From Chitinophagales bacterium (GTDB lineage: Bacteria > Bacteroidota > Bacteroidia > Chitinophagales > Chitinophagaceae), in NCBI GenBank assembly GCA_025355935.1, contig JANXYS010000336.1, positions 1-5,425 of the forward strand: a stretch of 5,425 nt of DNA. The letters run 5' to 3'. A program made the translations under genes and the position numbers. The notes under the pieces are model-generated. The model was not told the DNA's origin and ran no database searches. It saw only the letters and a program-made list of their open reading frames with translations. This document shows, piece by piece, positions 1 to 5,425 of the stretch (the first letter of the stretch is position 1; the number at the start of each line of letters is the position of its first letter).

Positions 1-1298
1 CAAATACTACGGCTGTTTACAATGATTATAAATTTACATTTAACGGACTGCAAGACAGGTTTCAAATCAAGCTTGCGTCTGGTATCCGCGATGTTAGCCT
101 GAAACAGGATTTTGATTTTTATCCATTTTCTAAACATAAACTGAAGTTTGGTGCGTTGTACACATACCATCGGTTTACGCCCTCGGTTGTAAGTGGAAAG
201 CAGGATTCTGTTGTTTTTAATCCCCTGAATGCCCAGGTTAAATTTGCCCACGAAGGCGCAGCGTACGTACAGGATGATTGGGAACTGAGTAAGAAGTTGC
301 AAGCCAATGTAGGGTTAAGATATAGCGCGTTCCAGCAAATAGGCCCTTACAAGAAATATAATACTGATGTATATGGGAACCGCACCGACAGTTTTGTTTA
401 TAAAGCAGGTGCGCCCGTAAAAACATATGGCGGCTTAGAACCGAGGGTCACCATACGGTATAGCATAAACGAATCCACAAGTTTGAAGGCCTCCGCTACT
501 CATAACCTGCAATATATACACCTGGTAAGTAATGCAGGCACTACCTTACCAACAGACATTTGGGTACCCAGCACCTATAAAGTAAAACCGCAAATTAGCT
601 GGTTGTACGCTGCGGGAATTTTCAAAAATCTTAAAAATAATACTTACGAAACTTCGCTTGAATTTTATTACAAGCAAATGCGAAATCAGATTGAATACCG
701 CGAAGGATATACGCCGACATCTCTCACTGATACAGAAGATGATTTCACATTTGGTAAAGGCTGGAGCTATGGCTCTGAGCTTTTCGTAAACAAGGTTAAA
801 GGCAGGTTAACCGGGTGGGTAGGATATACTTTCAGCTACACCTGGCGCAAGTTTGCAGGCCTGAACAGAGGTAATAAATATCCAGCCAAATACGACCGTA
901 GAAATGATATGAGCATCGTAGCTATGTACGATTTAAATAAAAAATGGAAACTTTCGGCGGCTTTCATATTCGGAACCGGAAACGCAGCCACGTTGCCGCA
1001 AAGGTTCTACATAGTGGGTGGAGTGCTATCCCAGGAATATAGTAATATCAACCAGTACCGGCTTCCGTCGTATCATCGCCTCGATTTATCTGCTGTACTT
1101 ACGCCCCGTAAAAATGCAGGTAGAAAATTGAAAACAGAATGGGTTTTTAGCATTTATAACACATACAGCCGCCAGAATCCTTACTTCATTTATTTCGACC
1201 AAAGTGGAAGTCCGTATGACGGATCGTTGAAAGTACAGGCCAAACAGGTTTCAATTTTCCCAATCATCCCCGCAATAACCTGGAATTTCAAATTTTAA
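1..1298 (+). CDS. TonB-dependent outer-membrane receptor, C-terminal part (5' truncated by window)
   Basis: The reading frame is open from the first full codon at position 3 to a TAA at 1296-1298, giving 431 residues; the start lies outside the window. The protein is rich in alternating aromatic/polar strands expected of an outer-membrane beta barrel, for example YVQDDWEL near residue 88 followed by a strand ending GLRYSAF, and LPTDIWVPS at residues 182-190, a phrase I associate with Bacteroidota TonB-dependent receptors. It ends in NFKF, a terminal aromatic residue typical of barrels recognised by the Bam assembly machinery. The missing upstream part should hold a signal peptide, probably a carboxypeptidase-regulatory-like domain, and the plug domain. 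The family imports a ligand across the outer membrane using energy from TonB-ExbB-ExbD. The substrate cannot be told from the barrel, and no SusD-like partner lies downstream. Family assignment is firm; specificity is unknown. Confidence 0.93.
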   Translation, partial: NTTAVYNDYKFTFNGLQDRFQIKLASGIRDVSLKQDFDFYPFSKHKLKFGALYTYHRFTPSVVSGKQDSVVFNPLNAQVKFAHEGAAYVQDDWELSKKLQANVGLRYSAFQQIGPYKKYNTDVYGNRTDSFVYKAGAPVKTYGGLEPRVTIRYSINESTSLKASATHNLQYIHLVSNAGTTLPTDIWVPSTYKVKPQISWLYAAGIFKNLKNNTYETSLEFYYKQMRNQIEYREGYTPTSLTDTEDDFTFGKGWSYGSELFVNKVKGRLTGWVGYTFSYTWRKFAGLNRGNKYPAKYDRRNDMSIVAMYDLNKKWKLSAAFIFGTGNAATLPQRFYIVGGVLSQEYSNINQYRLPSYHRLDLSAVLTPRKNAGRKLKTEWVFSIYNTYSRQNPYFIYFDQSGSPYDGSLKVQAKQVSIFPIIPAITWNFKF

Positions 1299-1334
1299 TT
1301 TTTGCATCGTGCGAGTGCCTTTATTGGGCGGTAT

Positions 1335-1349
1335 TTAAAACTGTTTTAA
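1335..1349. terminator. AT-rich palindrome after receptor gene, possible weak terminator
   Basis: The sequence TTAAAACTGTTTTAA is a perfect inverted repeat of 7-bp arms around a single T, which in RNA would fold as a 6-bp stem with a three-base CTG loop. It begins 37 nt after the receptor stop codon. The stem is almost entirely A-U, so it would be weak, and the nearest T run (1360-1365) is about 10 nt further on rather than adjacent. Its symmetry means it could act on either strand. Calling it a terminator is inference from position only. Confidence 0.3.
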
Positions 1350-1396
1350 TGAGGTGTGATTTTTTGTAATGATTTGCAATTTTTGCCAATTCACAC

Positions 1397-1523
1397 GCCT
1401 TTCCTACGGAACGGGAATACAGGGTTGTGTTATTTTGGCTACCTGTACGTCGTGCCGATGGCACGGAATGGGAACTAGGTTGTATCATGTGCTGCTATTC
1501 ACATGTCGGGCCGATGGCACGGA
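1397..1523. repeat. Three tandem hairpin units (REP-like intergenic repeat), 52-56 bp period
   Basis: Three short stem-loops follow one another. Unit 1 has arms TTCC (1401-1404) and GGAA (1408-1411) around TAC, extendable by CC/GG past one mismatch. Unit 2 is a perfect 6-bp stem, CGTGCC (1451-1456) and GGCACG (1460-1465), with loop GAT. Unit 3 has CGGGCC (1507-1512) and GGCACG (1516-1521) with the same GAT loop and one G-A mismatch. Loop centres lie at 1406, 1458 and 1514. The 19-mers at 1449-1467 and 1505-1523 match at 18 positions. The linkers are also related: GGTTGT occurs at 1423-1428 and 1478-1483, and each linker ends in GTC just before the next hairpin. From memory this resembles the dispersed hairpin repeats with a CCTACGG-like core in intergenic regions of many Bacteroidota; that link is recall, not a search result. 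It starts about 100 nt past the receptor stop and ends 27 nt from the channel stop, so it would sit in both 3' untranslated regions. Confidence 0.7.
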
Positions 1524-1550
1524 GCTCTGTTGGTTATTTGCCTGGCGCTC

Positions 1551-2498
1551 CTAGAGTTTTGAAAAATCGTTTATTTTATCCAGCTCCAGGAGGATCGCAT
1601 CACCGGTTGAAGAACTGCGAAACATAGGGTTGAATTTGGCATTATCTACAATCTCCTGCCAGGTATAACTCGTGCGCGATACTACAATACTTGAGAAGCC
1701 TTCATCAAAAGCTTTAAAAAAAACTATCACCTGAACTTTTGCTTCAATAATTTCATCAATAGTTAGATTATATAAAGGGCTCTCTTCGTTAATAGGGTGA
1801 ACGATAGTCCAACTGAGGGCAAGTGACATTACTTTGTCGAGCTGTAATGGAAGCGGGAAAAACTGATTCTTGTAAATGCCGTCTTCCTCCACCTGCATTG
1901 TTATTGTTACAGTTGCATTTAGCTCGGAGAGGTTACTATTCTTGGTAGGTGCCAGCCTAAACATCAGGGCCTTTCCATCTTTAAAAGGAGCGATCAGTGC
2001 ATTTTTACTGTAAGCAATAAAAGCTTTAGGATTTACGAAACGCCCGTATAATAGGCCCGTAATAATAGCCAAGGTCATAATACCAGTTAGGGCTTCCAAA
2101 GATGATATGGTGTTCGCCAAAATTCCAATTGGGCTTATACGGCCATAGCCCACAGTGGTAAGTGTTTGGGCACTGAAAAAATAAGCTTCCTCGAAATTTT
2201 GAATTGCCGACCCCTGAACAAGGCCGTGTAGATGATCCACACCTACCATGGTGTAAACAATGGCAAATAGGAAATTGATGGAAGTATAAAAAAGGAATAT
2301 GAAGAAGAAAAACTTCCATGTAGCAAGGTTGAGCATATAATGGTATATACTAAACCTTTCCAATGGATTAATACCGGTTTTAATTACATTAGAGGTACCG
2401 TCTTTATTGAGAAACCTGGTATCAAAGTTTTGGTTATTAGCAGAAAATCCGGTGTTATCAAGTTCTCTGATCTTTTTGTTGCGTTGATAAAAAGCCAT
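1551..2498 (-). CDS. Inward-rectifier potassium channel, Kir/KirBac family
   Basis: The product is 315 residues, the usual length for bacterial Kir channels, with ATG at 2498 and TAG at 1551-1553. The N-terminal segment has RFLNKDGTSNVIKTG (about 28-42), matching the conserved slide-helix approach of the family. Transmembrane helix M1 spans about 60-85, the pore helix about 103-114, the selectivity filter is TVGYGR at 115-120, and M2 spans about 125-152, ending GLLYGRF. Y151 sits where KirBac3.1 has its bundle-crossing tyrosine. Residues 155-310 form the cytoplasmic immunoglobulin-like Kir domain, with WTIVHPINEESPLYNLT (230-246) and RTSYTW (275-280) as family landmarks. By family, a tetramer in the inner membrane passes K+ selectively and is gated through the cytoplasmic domain by lipids or ligands; the ligand here is unknown. 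The filter ends in Arg rather than the Asp of KirBac1.1. No clear Shine-Dalgarno is visible. Family call is very secure. Confidence 0.97.
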   Translation of the reverse strand: MAFYQRNKKIRELDNTGFSANNQNFDTRFLNKDGTSNVIKTGINPLERFSIYHYMLNLATWKFFFFIFLFYTSINFLFAIVYTMVGVDHLHGLVQGSAIQNFEEAYFFSAQTLTTVGYGRISPIGILANTISSLEALTGIMTLAIITGLLYGRFVNPKAFIAYSKNALIAPFKDGKALMFRLAPTKNSNLSELNATVTITMQVEEDGIYKNQFFPLPLQLDKVMSLALSWTIVHPINEESPLYNLTIDEIIEAKVQVIVFFKAFDEGFSSIVVSRTSYTWQEIVDNAKFNPMFRSSSTGDAILLELDKINDFSKL

Positions 2499-2607
2499 GG
2501 TAACGATGCGGTTAAAGCATTAATTGCTGGATCTAATATAGTAATTTTTTAAAACCGCGACGTGTGCGAAAGGATCTTGCAGTAAACTATTTTTACCGCT
2601 CATCCGA
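2499..2607. other. 109-bp gap between the secreted-protein gene and the channel gene
   Basis: Both flanking genes read on the minus strand, so this is the 3' end of the secreted-protein gene and the leader of the channel gene. I see no strong terminator hairpin. On the minus strand TATATTAG (2533-2540) differs at one base from the Bacteroidota -7 consensus TAnnTTTG and lies 34 nt before the channel ATG, but no TTG -33 element stands at a suitable distance. The channel may therefore have its own weak promoter or be read through from upstream; the sequence does not decide. Confidence 0.75.
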
Positions 2608-3669
2608 TTATTTTGGTTGCTGCTTGTGCACGAAACGAATCGTACCACTTTTCTGAAGATCAGAAGTAATCCGCACTTCATATCTTTTCGTACCATCCAT
2701 CACTATCATCAGTGCAGTGTTTGGTGGAATTGTACCGAGGTTCTCCGCATACATTACCAGCTCATTAACCCCGGAATTATCTTCTACCGGTATCGATAAA
2801 CTAATAGCTTTTTCACTAAGCCTTTTTTTACCCAGCAACAACCTGTTATTATAATAAAGTGAGATGCTGTCGCCATCTACTTCGCCATTATCGTACAGAT
2901 CAATTTTTATAATTGAGTTTTCAACTTCGAGTGTTTTAAGAACTGTATTATTTCTCTTTTCTCCCTTAAGGGCAATGATGTTAGTAGTTGGCGGAAACTG
3001 TTTTGCAGCTTGTTCCCGGGCAACGATATTTTGTTTTTTATTTTGCGGTAATACAGGTTCGGGTTTCGAAAGCGTCAAAACTTTTGGGGCAACATTAGTA
3101 GTCTTAACTTGCGCTAAAGACGGTTTACTTTTTTGTGGGGTGGCAACTTTCGCTACCGCTTTGGCAGAAGGTCCTTTAGAGCCATTGCTTTTGAAATTCG
3201 GAAAACTACTTACAAGCGCCCTGCGATTGAGTAAGGTTGTACCAAACCCACAGTTACCGGACTGGTTGGGAGCGGGAGCCCAGGATCCCTGCAGGTTTTC
3301 GGAATTCTCTACTTTTTCATACGACAGTTTATGCACCTGGAAGCAGTTGCGGATATTTGCCGGAACGTTAGTTTTAGTTCGTTCGACCTCTGTAACCTCT
3401 ATAAGTTTTGAATGCTTGTTGATCAAACCGGTGAGCCGACAGATGGTATAATATCTTTTCCCTTCGTCCGTAAAATAAGTATACGAGTAGCCGCTAACAC
3501 TAGAACCTTTACATTCTAGGTCGAGAACATACTCGCACCTGTCGCCGCCCCACGAGCCGCTGGAGGTACTTTTGTCCGTAAACTCGCCTTTCCACTGACC
3601 ACTAAAATTCTGACCATAACCAACAAAGAATGTTCCGATAAATAAAATGAGGAGTACGTATACTTTCAT
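2608..3669 (-). CDS. Secreted two-domain protein of unknown function
   Basis: I choose the ATG at 3669 (353 residues). A TTG at 3693 is in frame, but the ATG directly precedes a classic signal peptide: MK, a hydrophobic core VYVLLILFIGTFFV, then GYG-Q, with cleavage likely before Gln20. The mature protein has an N-terminal domain (about 21-150) starting NFSGQWKGEF, beta-rich, with GKRYYTICRLTG (70-81) and five cysteines (45, 53, 77, 109, 140) that could form disulfides. A Lys/Pro/Ala/Ser-rich linker (about 160-235) follows. The C-terminal domain (about 245-348) contains DLYDNGEVDGD (257-267) and NELVMYAENLG (302-312). The Asp-rich stretch looks like a possible Ca2+-binding loop, which is inference. 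I recall similar C-terminal domains as conserved hypotheticals in Bacteroidota but no named function. No lipobox is present, so it is expected to be periplasmic or exported. It lies 109 bp upstream of the channel gene and diverges from thrS. The gene call is strong; the function is unknown. Confidence 0.85.
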   Translation of the reverse strand: MKVYVLLILFIGTFFVGYGQNFSGQWKGEFTDKSTSSGSWGGDRCEYVLDLECKGSSVSGYSYTYFTDEGKRYYTICRLTGLINKHSKLIEVTEVERTKTNVPANIRNCFQVHKLSYEKVENSENLQGSWAPAPNQSGNCGFGTTLLNRRALVSSFPNFKSNGSKGPSAKAVAKVATPQKSKPSLAQVKTTNVAPKVLTLSKPEPVLPQNKKQNIVAREQAAKQFPPTTNIIALKGEKRNNTVLKTLEVENSIIKIDLYDNGEVDGDSISLYYNNRLLLGKKRLSEKAISLSIPVEDNSGVNELVMYAENLGTIPPNTALMIVMDGTKRYEVRITSDLQKSGTIRFVHKQQPK

Positions 3670-3753
3670 GTAAAACACATTTTCGATTCGCAAATTAAAC
3701 TCATTTTCAATTTTAAAATGTCGATTTATACTTTTACTTAGTCAATACTTCGT

Positions 3754-3761
3754 TAAATTTG
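3754..3761 (+). promoter_or_regulatory. Bacteroidota-type -7 promoter element of thrS
   Basis: TAAATTTG matches the Bacteroidota primary sigma factor consensus TAnnTTTG at all six fixed positions. It ends 25 nt before the thrS ATG, which would give a 5' leader of roughly 20 nt. A clear -33 TTG about 17-23 nt upstream is missing, so the match rests on the -7 box and position. Confidence 0.65.
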
Positions 3762-3770
3762 CAAACTAAA

Positions 3771-3776
3771 AAAGGG
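3771..3776 (+). promoter_or_regulatory. Possible ribosome binding site of thrS
   Basis: AAAGGG lies 10 nt before the ATG at 3787, inside an A-rich leader. It is a modest Shine-Dalgarno-like match. Bacteroidota rely weakly on such sites, so the A-rich context may matter as much. It supports the chosen start, which also begins the protein with a normal TGS domain. Confidence 0.4.
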
Positions 3777-3786
3777 CTTAAGCAAC

Positions 3787-5425
3787 ATGATTAAGATAAC
3801 ATTACCTGATGGGTCTCAGAGAGAATATGAAGAGGGAGTTTCGGCCCTGGATGTGGCTAAATCGATTAGTGAAGGCCTTGCACGAAAAGTGCTTGCAGCC
3901 GAAATAGATGGTGAAACCTGGGATGCAACGCGTGCCTTAAACAAAGACGCATCGCTAAAATTATTAACCTGGGATGATACTGGTGCAAAGGCTACCTTCT
4001 GGCACTCCACCGCACATTTGATGGCGGAGGCTGTTGAGACAATGTACCCCGGCGTAAAATTTTGGGTGGGCCCTGCGATTGAAAAAGGTTTTTACTATGA
4101 TATGGACCTGGGGGATAAAGTGCTTAATGAAGAAGACCTTAGCAAACTCGAAAAGAAAATGAGTGAGTTGGCGAAACAGTCAAACGCATTTGTTCGCAAG
4201 CCTATATCTAAACAGGATGCCGTACAACTATTTACAGAAAAAGGGGATGAGTATAAACTTGACCTACTGAGCAATCTGGCTGATGGAGGAATTACATTAT
4301 ATTCTCAGGGAGGGTTTACTGACTTGTGCAGGGGGCCGCATATTCCTCATACAGGATTTATCAAGGCAATAAAATTAATGAGCGTCGCAGGTGCGTACTG
4401 GAAAGGTGACGAGAAAAATAAGCAGCTTACCCGCGTATATGGAGTATCGTTTCCGGCGCAAAAAGAATTGGATGAATACCTTCTGATGCTGGAAGAAGCG
4501 AAAAAACGCGACCACCGAAAGCTTGGAAAAGAACTGGGTATTTACACTCTGGATGATGATGTCGGACAGGGCCTGCCTTTATGGTTACCAAACGGTACAA
4601 TCATCATTGAAGAATTAGAAAATCTGGCAAAAGAAACGGAAAAAGCGGCAGGGTACAAGAGAGTAGTTACCCCGCATATCGCCAAGGAAGGTATGTATCT
4701 TACCAGTGGCCACCTGCCTTACTATGCAGACAGTATGTTTCCACCTATGGAACTTGATGGTACAAAATATTACCTCAAACCAATGAATTGTCCGCATCAC
4801 CACAAAATCTTTGATGCAGAGCCAAAAAGTTATAAAGACCTTCCTTTTCGTATTGCCGAATATGGAACATGTTACAGGTACGAGCAAAGTGGTGAATTAT
4901 TTGGATTGATGCGGGTGCGTTGCCTGCACATGAACGATGCCCACATTTACTGCAGTAAGGAACAGTTTGCAGATGAATTCAGGGCTGTAAATGACATGTA
5001 CATAAAGTATTTTAAAATTTTCGGTGTAGACAAGTTTGTAATGAGGTTGAGTCTACATGATCCTGAAAAGCTAGGTCAAAAATATGTGAATGAACCTGAG
5101 CTTTGGAAGGAAACTGAAACAATGGTAAGGGATGTGCTGGTAAGTTCCAATATTCCTTTCGTGGAAGTGCAGGATGAAGCAGCGTTTTATGGTCCAAAAA
5201 TTGATGTCCAGATATGGAGTGCAATAGGCAGGGAGTTTACATTAGCTACGAACCAGGTAGACTTTAACAGCGGTAATAAATTCAAGTTATCATATAGTAA
5301 TAAAGAAAACGGGCAGGATGTTCCTTTGATCATACATCGTGCACCACTGGGTACGCATGAACGGTTCATAGGGTTTTTGCTCGAGCATTACGCGGGGAAA
5401 TTCCCGGTGTGGCTTGCGCCTTTAC
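3787..5425 (+). CDS. thrS: Threonyl-tRNA synthetase, 3' truncated by window
   Basis: The frame is open from ATG 3787 to the window end, 546 residues, without frameshift. It makes Thr-tRNA(Thr) in the cytoplasm from threonine, ATP and tRNA. Residues 1-60 (MIKITLPDG...) are the TGS domain. The editing domain that removes mischarged Ser follows, with HSTAH (H73, H77) and CRGPH (C181, H185), the four residues of the known catalytic/zinc-like site, all present. The class II catalytic domain starts near 245. C335 (in PMNCPHHH), H386 (in NDAHIYC) and H517 (in IIHRAPLG) correspond to the zinc ligands C334, H385 and H511 of the E. coli enzyme. Motif 2 has YRYEQSGEL with R364, and motif 3 has GTHERFIG with R526. 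The sequence stops at FPVWLAPL, just before the anticodon-binding domain, about 100 residues short of the family's usual 640-650. It is probably essential and intact. Motif 2 is followed by RCLHMND rather than the E. coli RGFTQDD. Confidence 0.98.
   Translation, partial: MIKITLPDGSQREYEEGVSALDVAKSISEGLARKVLAAEIDGETWDATRALNKDASLKLLTWDDTGAKATFWHSTAHLMAEAVETMYPGVKFWVGPAIEKGFYYDMDLGDKVLNEEDLSKLEKKMSELAKQSNAFVRKPISKQDAVQLFTEKGDEYKLDLLSNLADGGITLYSQGGFTDLCRGPHIPHTGFIKAIKLMSVAGAYWKGDEKNKQLTRVYGVSFPAQKELDEYLLMLEEAKKRDHRKLGKELGIYTLDDDVGQGLPLWLPNGTIIIEELENLAKETEKAAGYKRVVTPHIAKEGMYLTSGHLPYYADSMFPPMELDGTKYYLKPMNCPHHHKIFDAEPKSYKDLPFRIAEYGTCYRYEQSGELFGLMRVRCLHMNDAHIYCSKEQFADEFRAVNDMYIKYFKIFGVDKFVMRLSLHDPEKLGQKYVNEPELWKETETMVRDVLVSSNIPFVEVQDEAAFYGPKIDVQIWSAIGREFTLATNQVDFNSGNKFKLSYSNKENGQDVPLIIHRAPLGTHERFIGFLLEHYAGKFPVWLAPL

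Larger units (their letters stand above)
1299..1550. other. Non-coding spacer between convergent genes
   Basis: This 252-bp stretch separates the stop codon of the receptor from the stop codon of the channel gene, which is read from the other strand. I see no convincing gene in it. Short open frames that cross it run through the hairpin repeats and have cysteine/tryptophan-rich translations without family resemblance. It contains an AT-rich palindrome shortly after the receptor stop and a cluster of three hairpin units described separately. A long-range pairing of AGGTGTG at 1352-1358 with CACGCCT at 1394-1400 (one G-U pair) is also possible, with a 35-nt loop, but is weak. No classical GC stem followed by a U tract was found, so the terminators of both genes are not obvious. 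Confidence 0.8.
3670..3786. promoter_or_regulatory. Divergent promoter region between secreted-protein gene and thrS
   Basis: This 117-bp AT-rich region must serve both divergent genes. Facing thrS is a full match to the Bacteroidota -7 box (given separately). Facing the secreted-protein gene, the minus strand has TTAATTTG at 3691-3698, one base off TAnnTTTG and 21 nt before the ATG at 3669. Both boxes are followed by C, giving TTTGC in each direction. No well-placed -33 TTG was seen for either. No T-box or threonine leader structure is visible, and there is little room for one. Confidence 0.7.

Noticed and set aside
1397..1523. Possible CRISPR array
   Set aside because: Only three units are present, the conserved part is a 19-bp hairpin in two of them, the linkers resemble each other instead of being unique spacers, and no cas gene is nearby.
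1369..1627. Two overlapping short plus-strand frames in the spacer
   Set aside because: They run through the hairpin repeats and into the 3' end of the channel gene, their translations are Cys/Trp/Gly/Arg-rich without family resemblance, and neither has a plausible leader. The repeats explain the shared peptide fragments seen in both.
2864..3451. A 195-codon open frame on the plus strand
   Set aside because: It lies wholly antisense to the secreted-protein gene, whose signal peptide, linker and domain pattern are convincing. Its own translation has no recognisable domain, and its leucine/serine/phenylalanine richness is what the complement of a Lys/Glu/Ser-rich frame gives.
3670..3693. N-terminal extension of the secreted protein from a TTG start at 3693
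   Set aside because: It would add eight residues, RIENVFY-like and polar, in front of a signal peptide that starts ideally with MK at the ATG at 3669. The extension would also overlap the candidate -7 box at 3691-3698.
3670..3786. T-box or other amino-acid responsive leader for thrS
   Set aside because: The likely 5' leader is only about 20 nt, with no conserved T-box sequence, no leader peptide rich in Thr codons and no antiterminator hairpin.
4615..5369. Minus-strand open frames opposite thrS
   Set aside because: All are short, lie antisense to an unbroken, domain-complete ThrRS coding region, and show no family features.

Overview
The window looks like a chromosomal segment of a Bacteroidota bacterium, most plausibly from the Chitinophagaceae/Sphingobacteriales side of the phylum; this placement is from protein style, not a search. 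The supporting signs are a TonB-dependent outer-membrane receptor of the Bacteroidota type, a secreted protein of a kind I associate with this phylum, a KirBac-type channel with a TVGYGR filter, a TAnnTTTG promoter element in front of thrS, and a moderately AT-rich composition.

Layout: (1) positions 1-1298, plus strand, hold the C-terminal 431 residues of a TonB-dependent receptor whose plug and N-terminal regions lie upstream of the window. (2) Positions 1299-1550 are a non-coding spacer between convergent genes. It carries an AT-rich palindrome and three tandem, partly decayed hairpin units spaced 52-56 bp apart. (3) Positions 1551-2498, minus strand, encode an inward-rectifier potassium channel (Kir/KirBac family). 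(4) Positions 2608-3669, minus strand, encode a 353-residue secreted two-domain protein of unknown function, upstream of the channel in the same orientation. (5) Positions 3670-3786 form a short divergent promoter region. (6) Positions 3787-5425, plus strand, encode the first 546 residues of threonyl-tRNA synthetase (thrS), cut by the window end before the anticodon-binding domain.

The genes do not form one pathway. thrS is housekeeping, the receptor belongs to outer-membrane import, and the secreted-protein/channel pair is the only arrangement that could be co-transcribed (109 bp gap). No mobile element, CRISPR array, RNA gene or defence system was found. The two things most worth a second look are the tandem hairpin repeat between the receptor and the channel gene, and the uncharacterised secreted protein.
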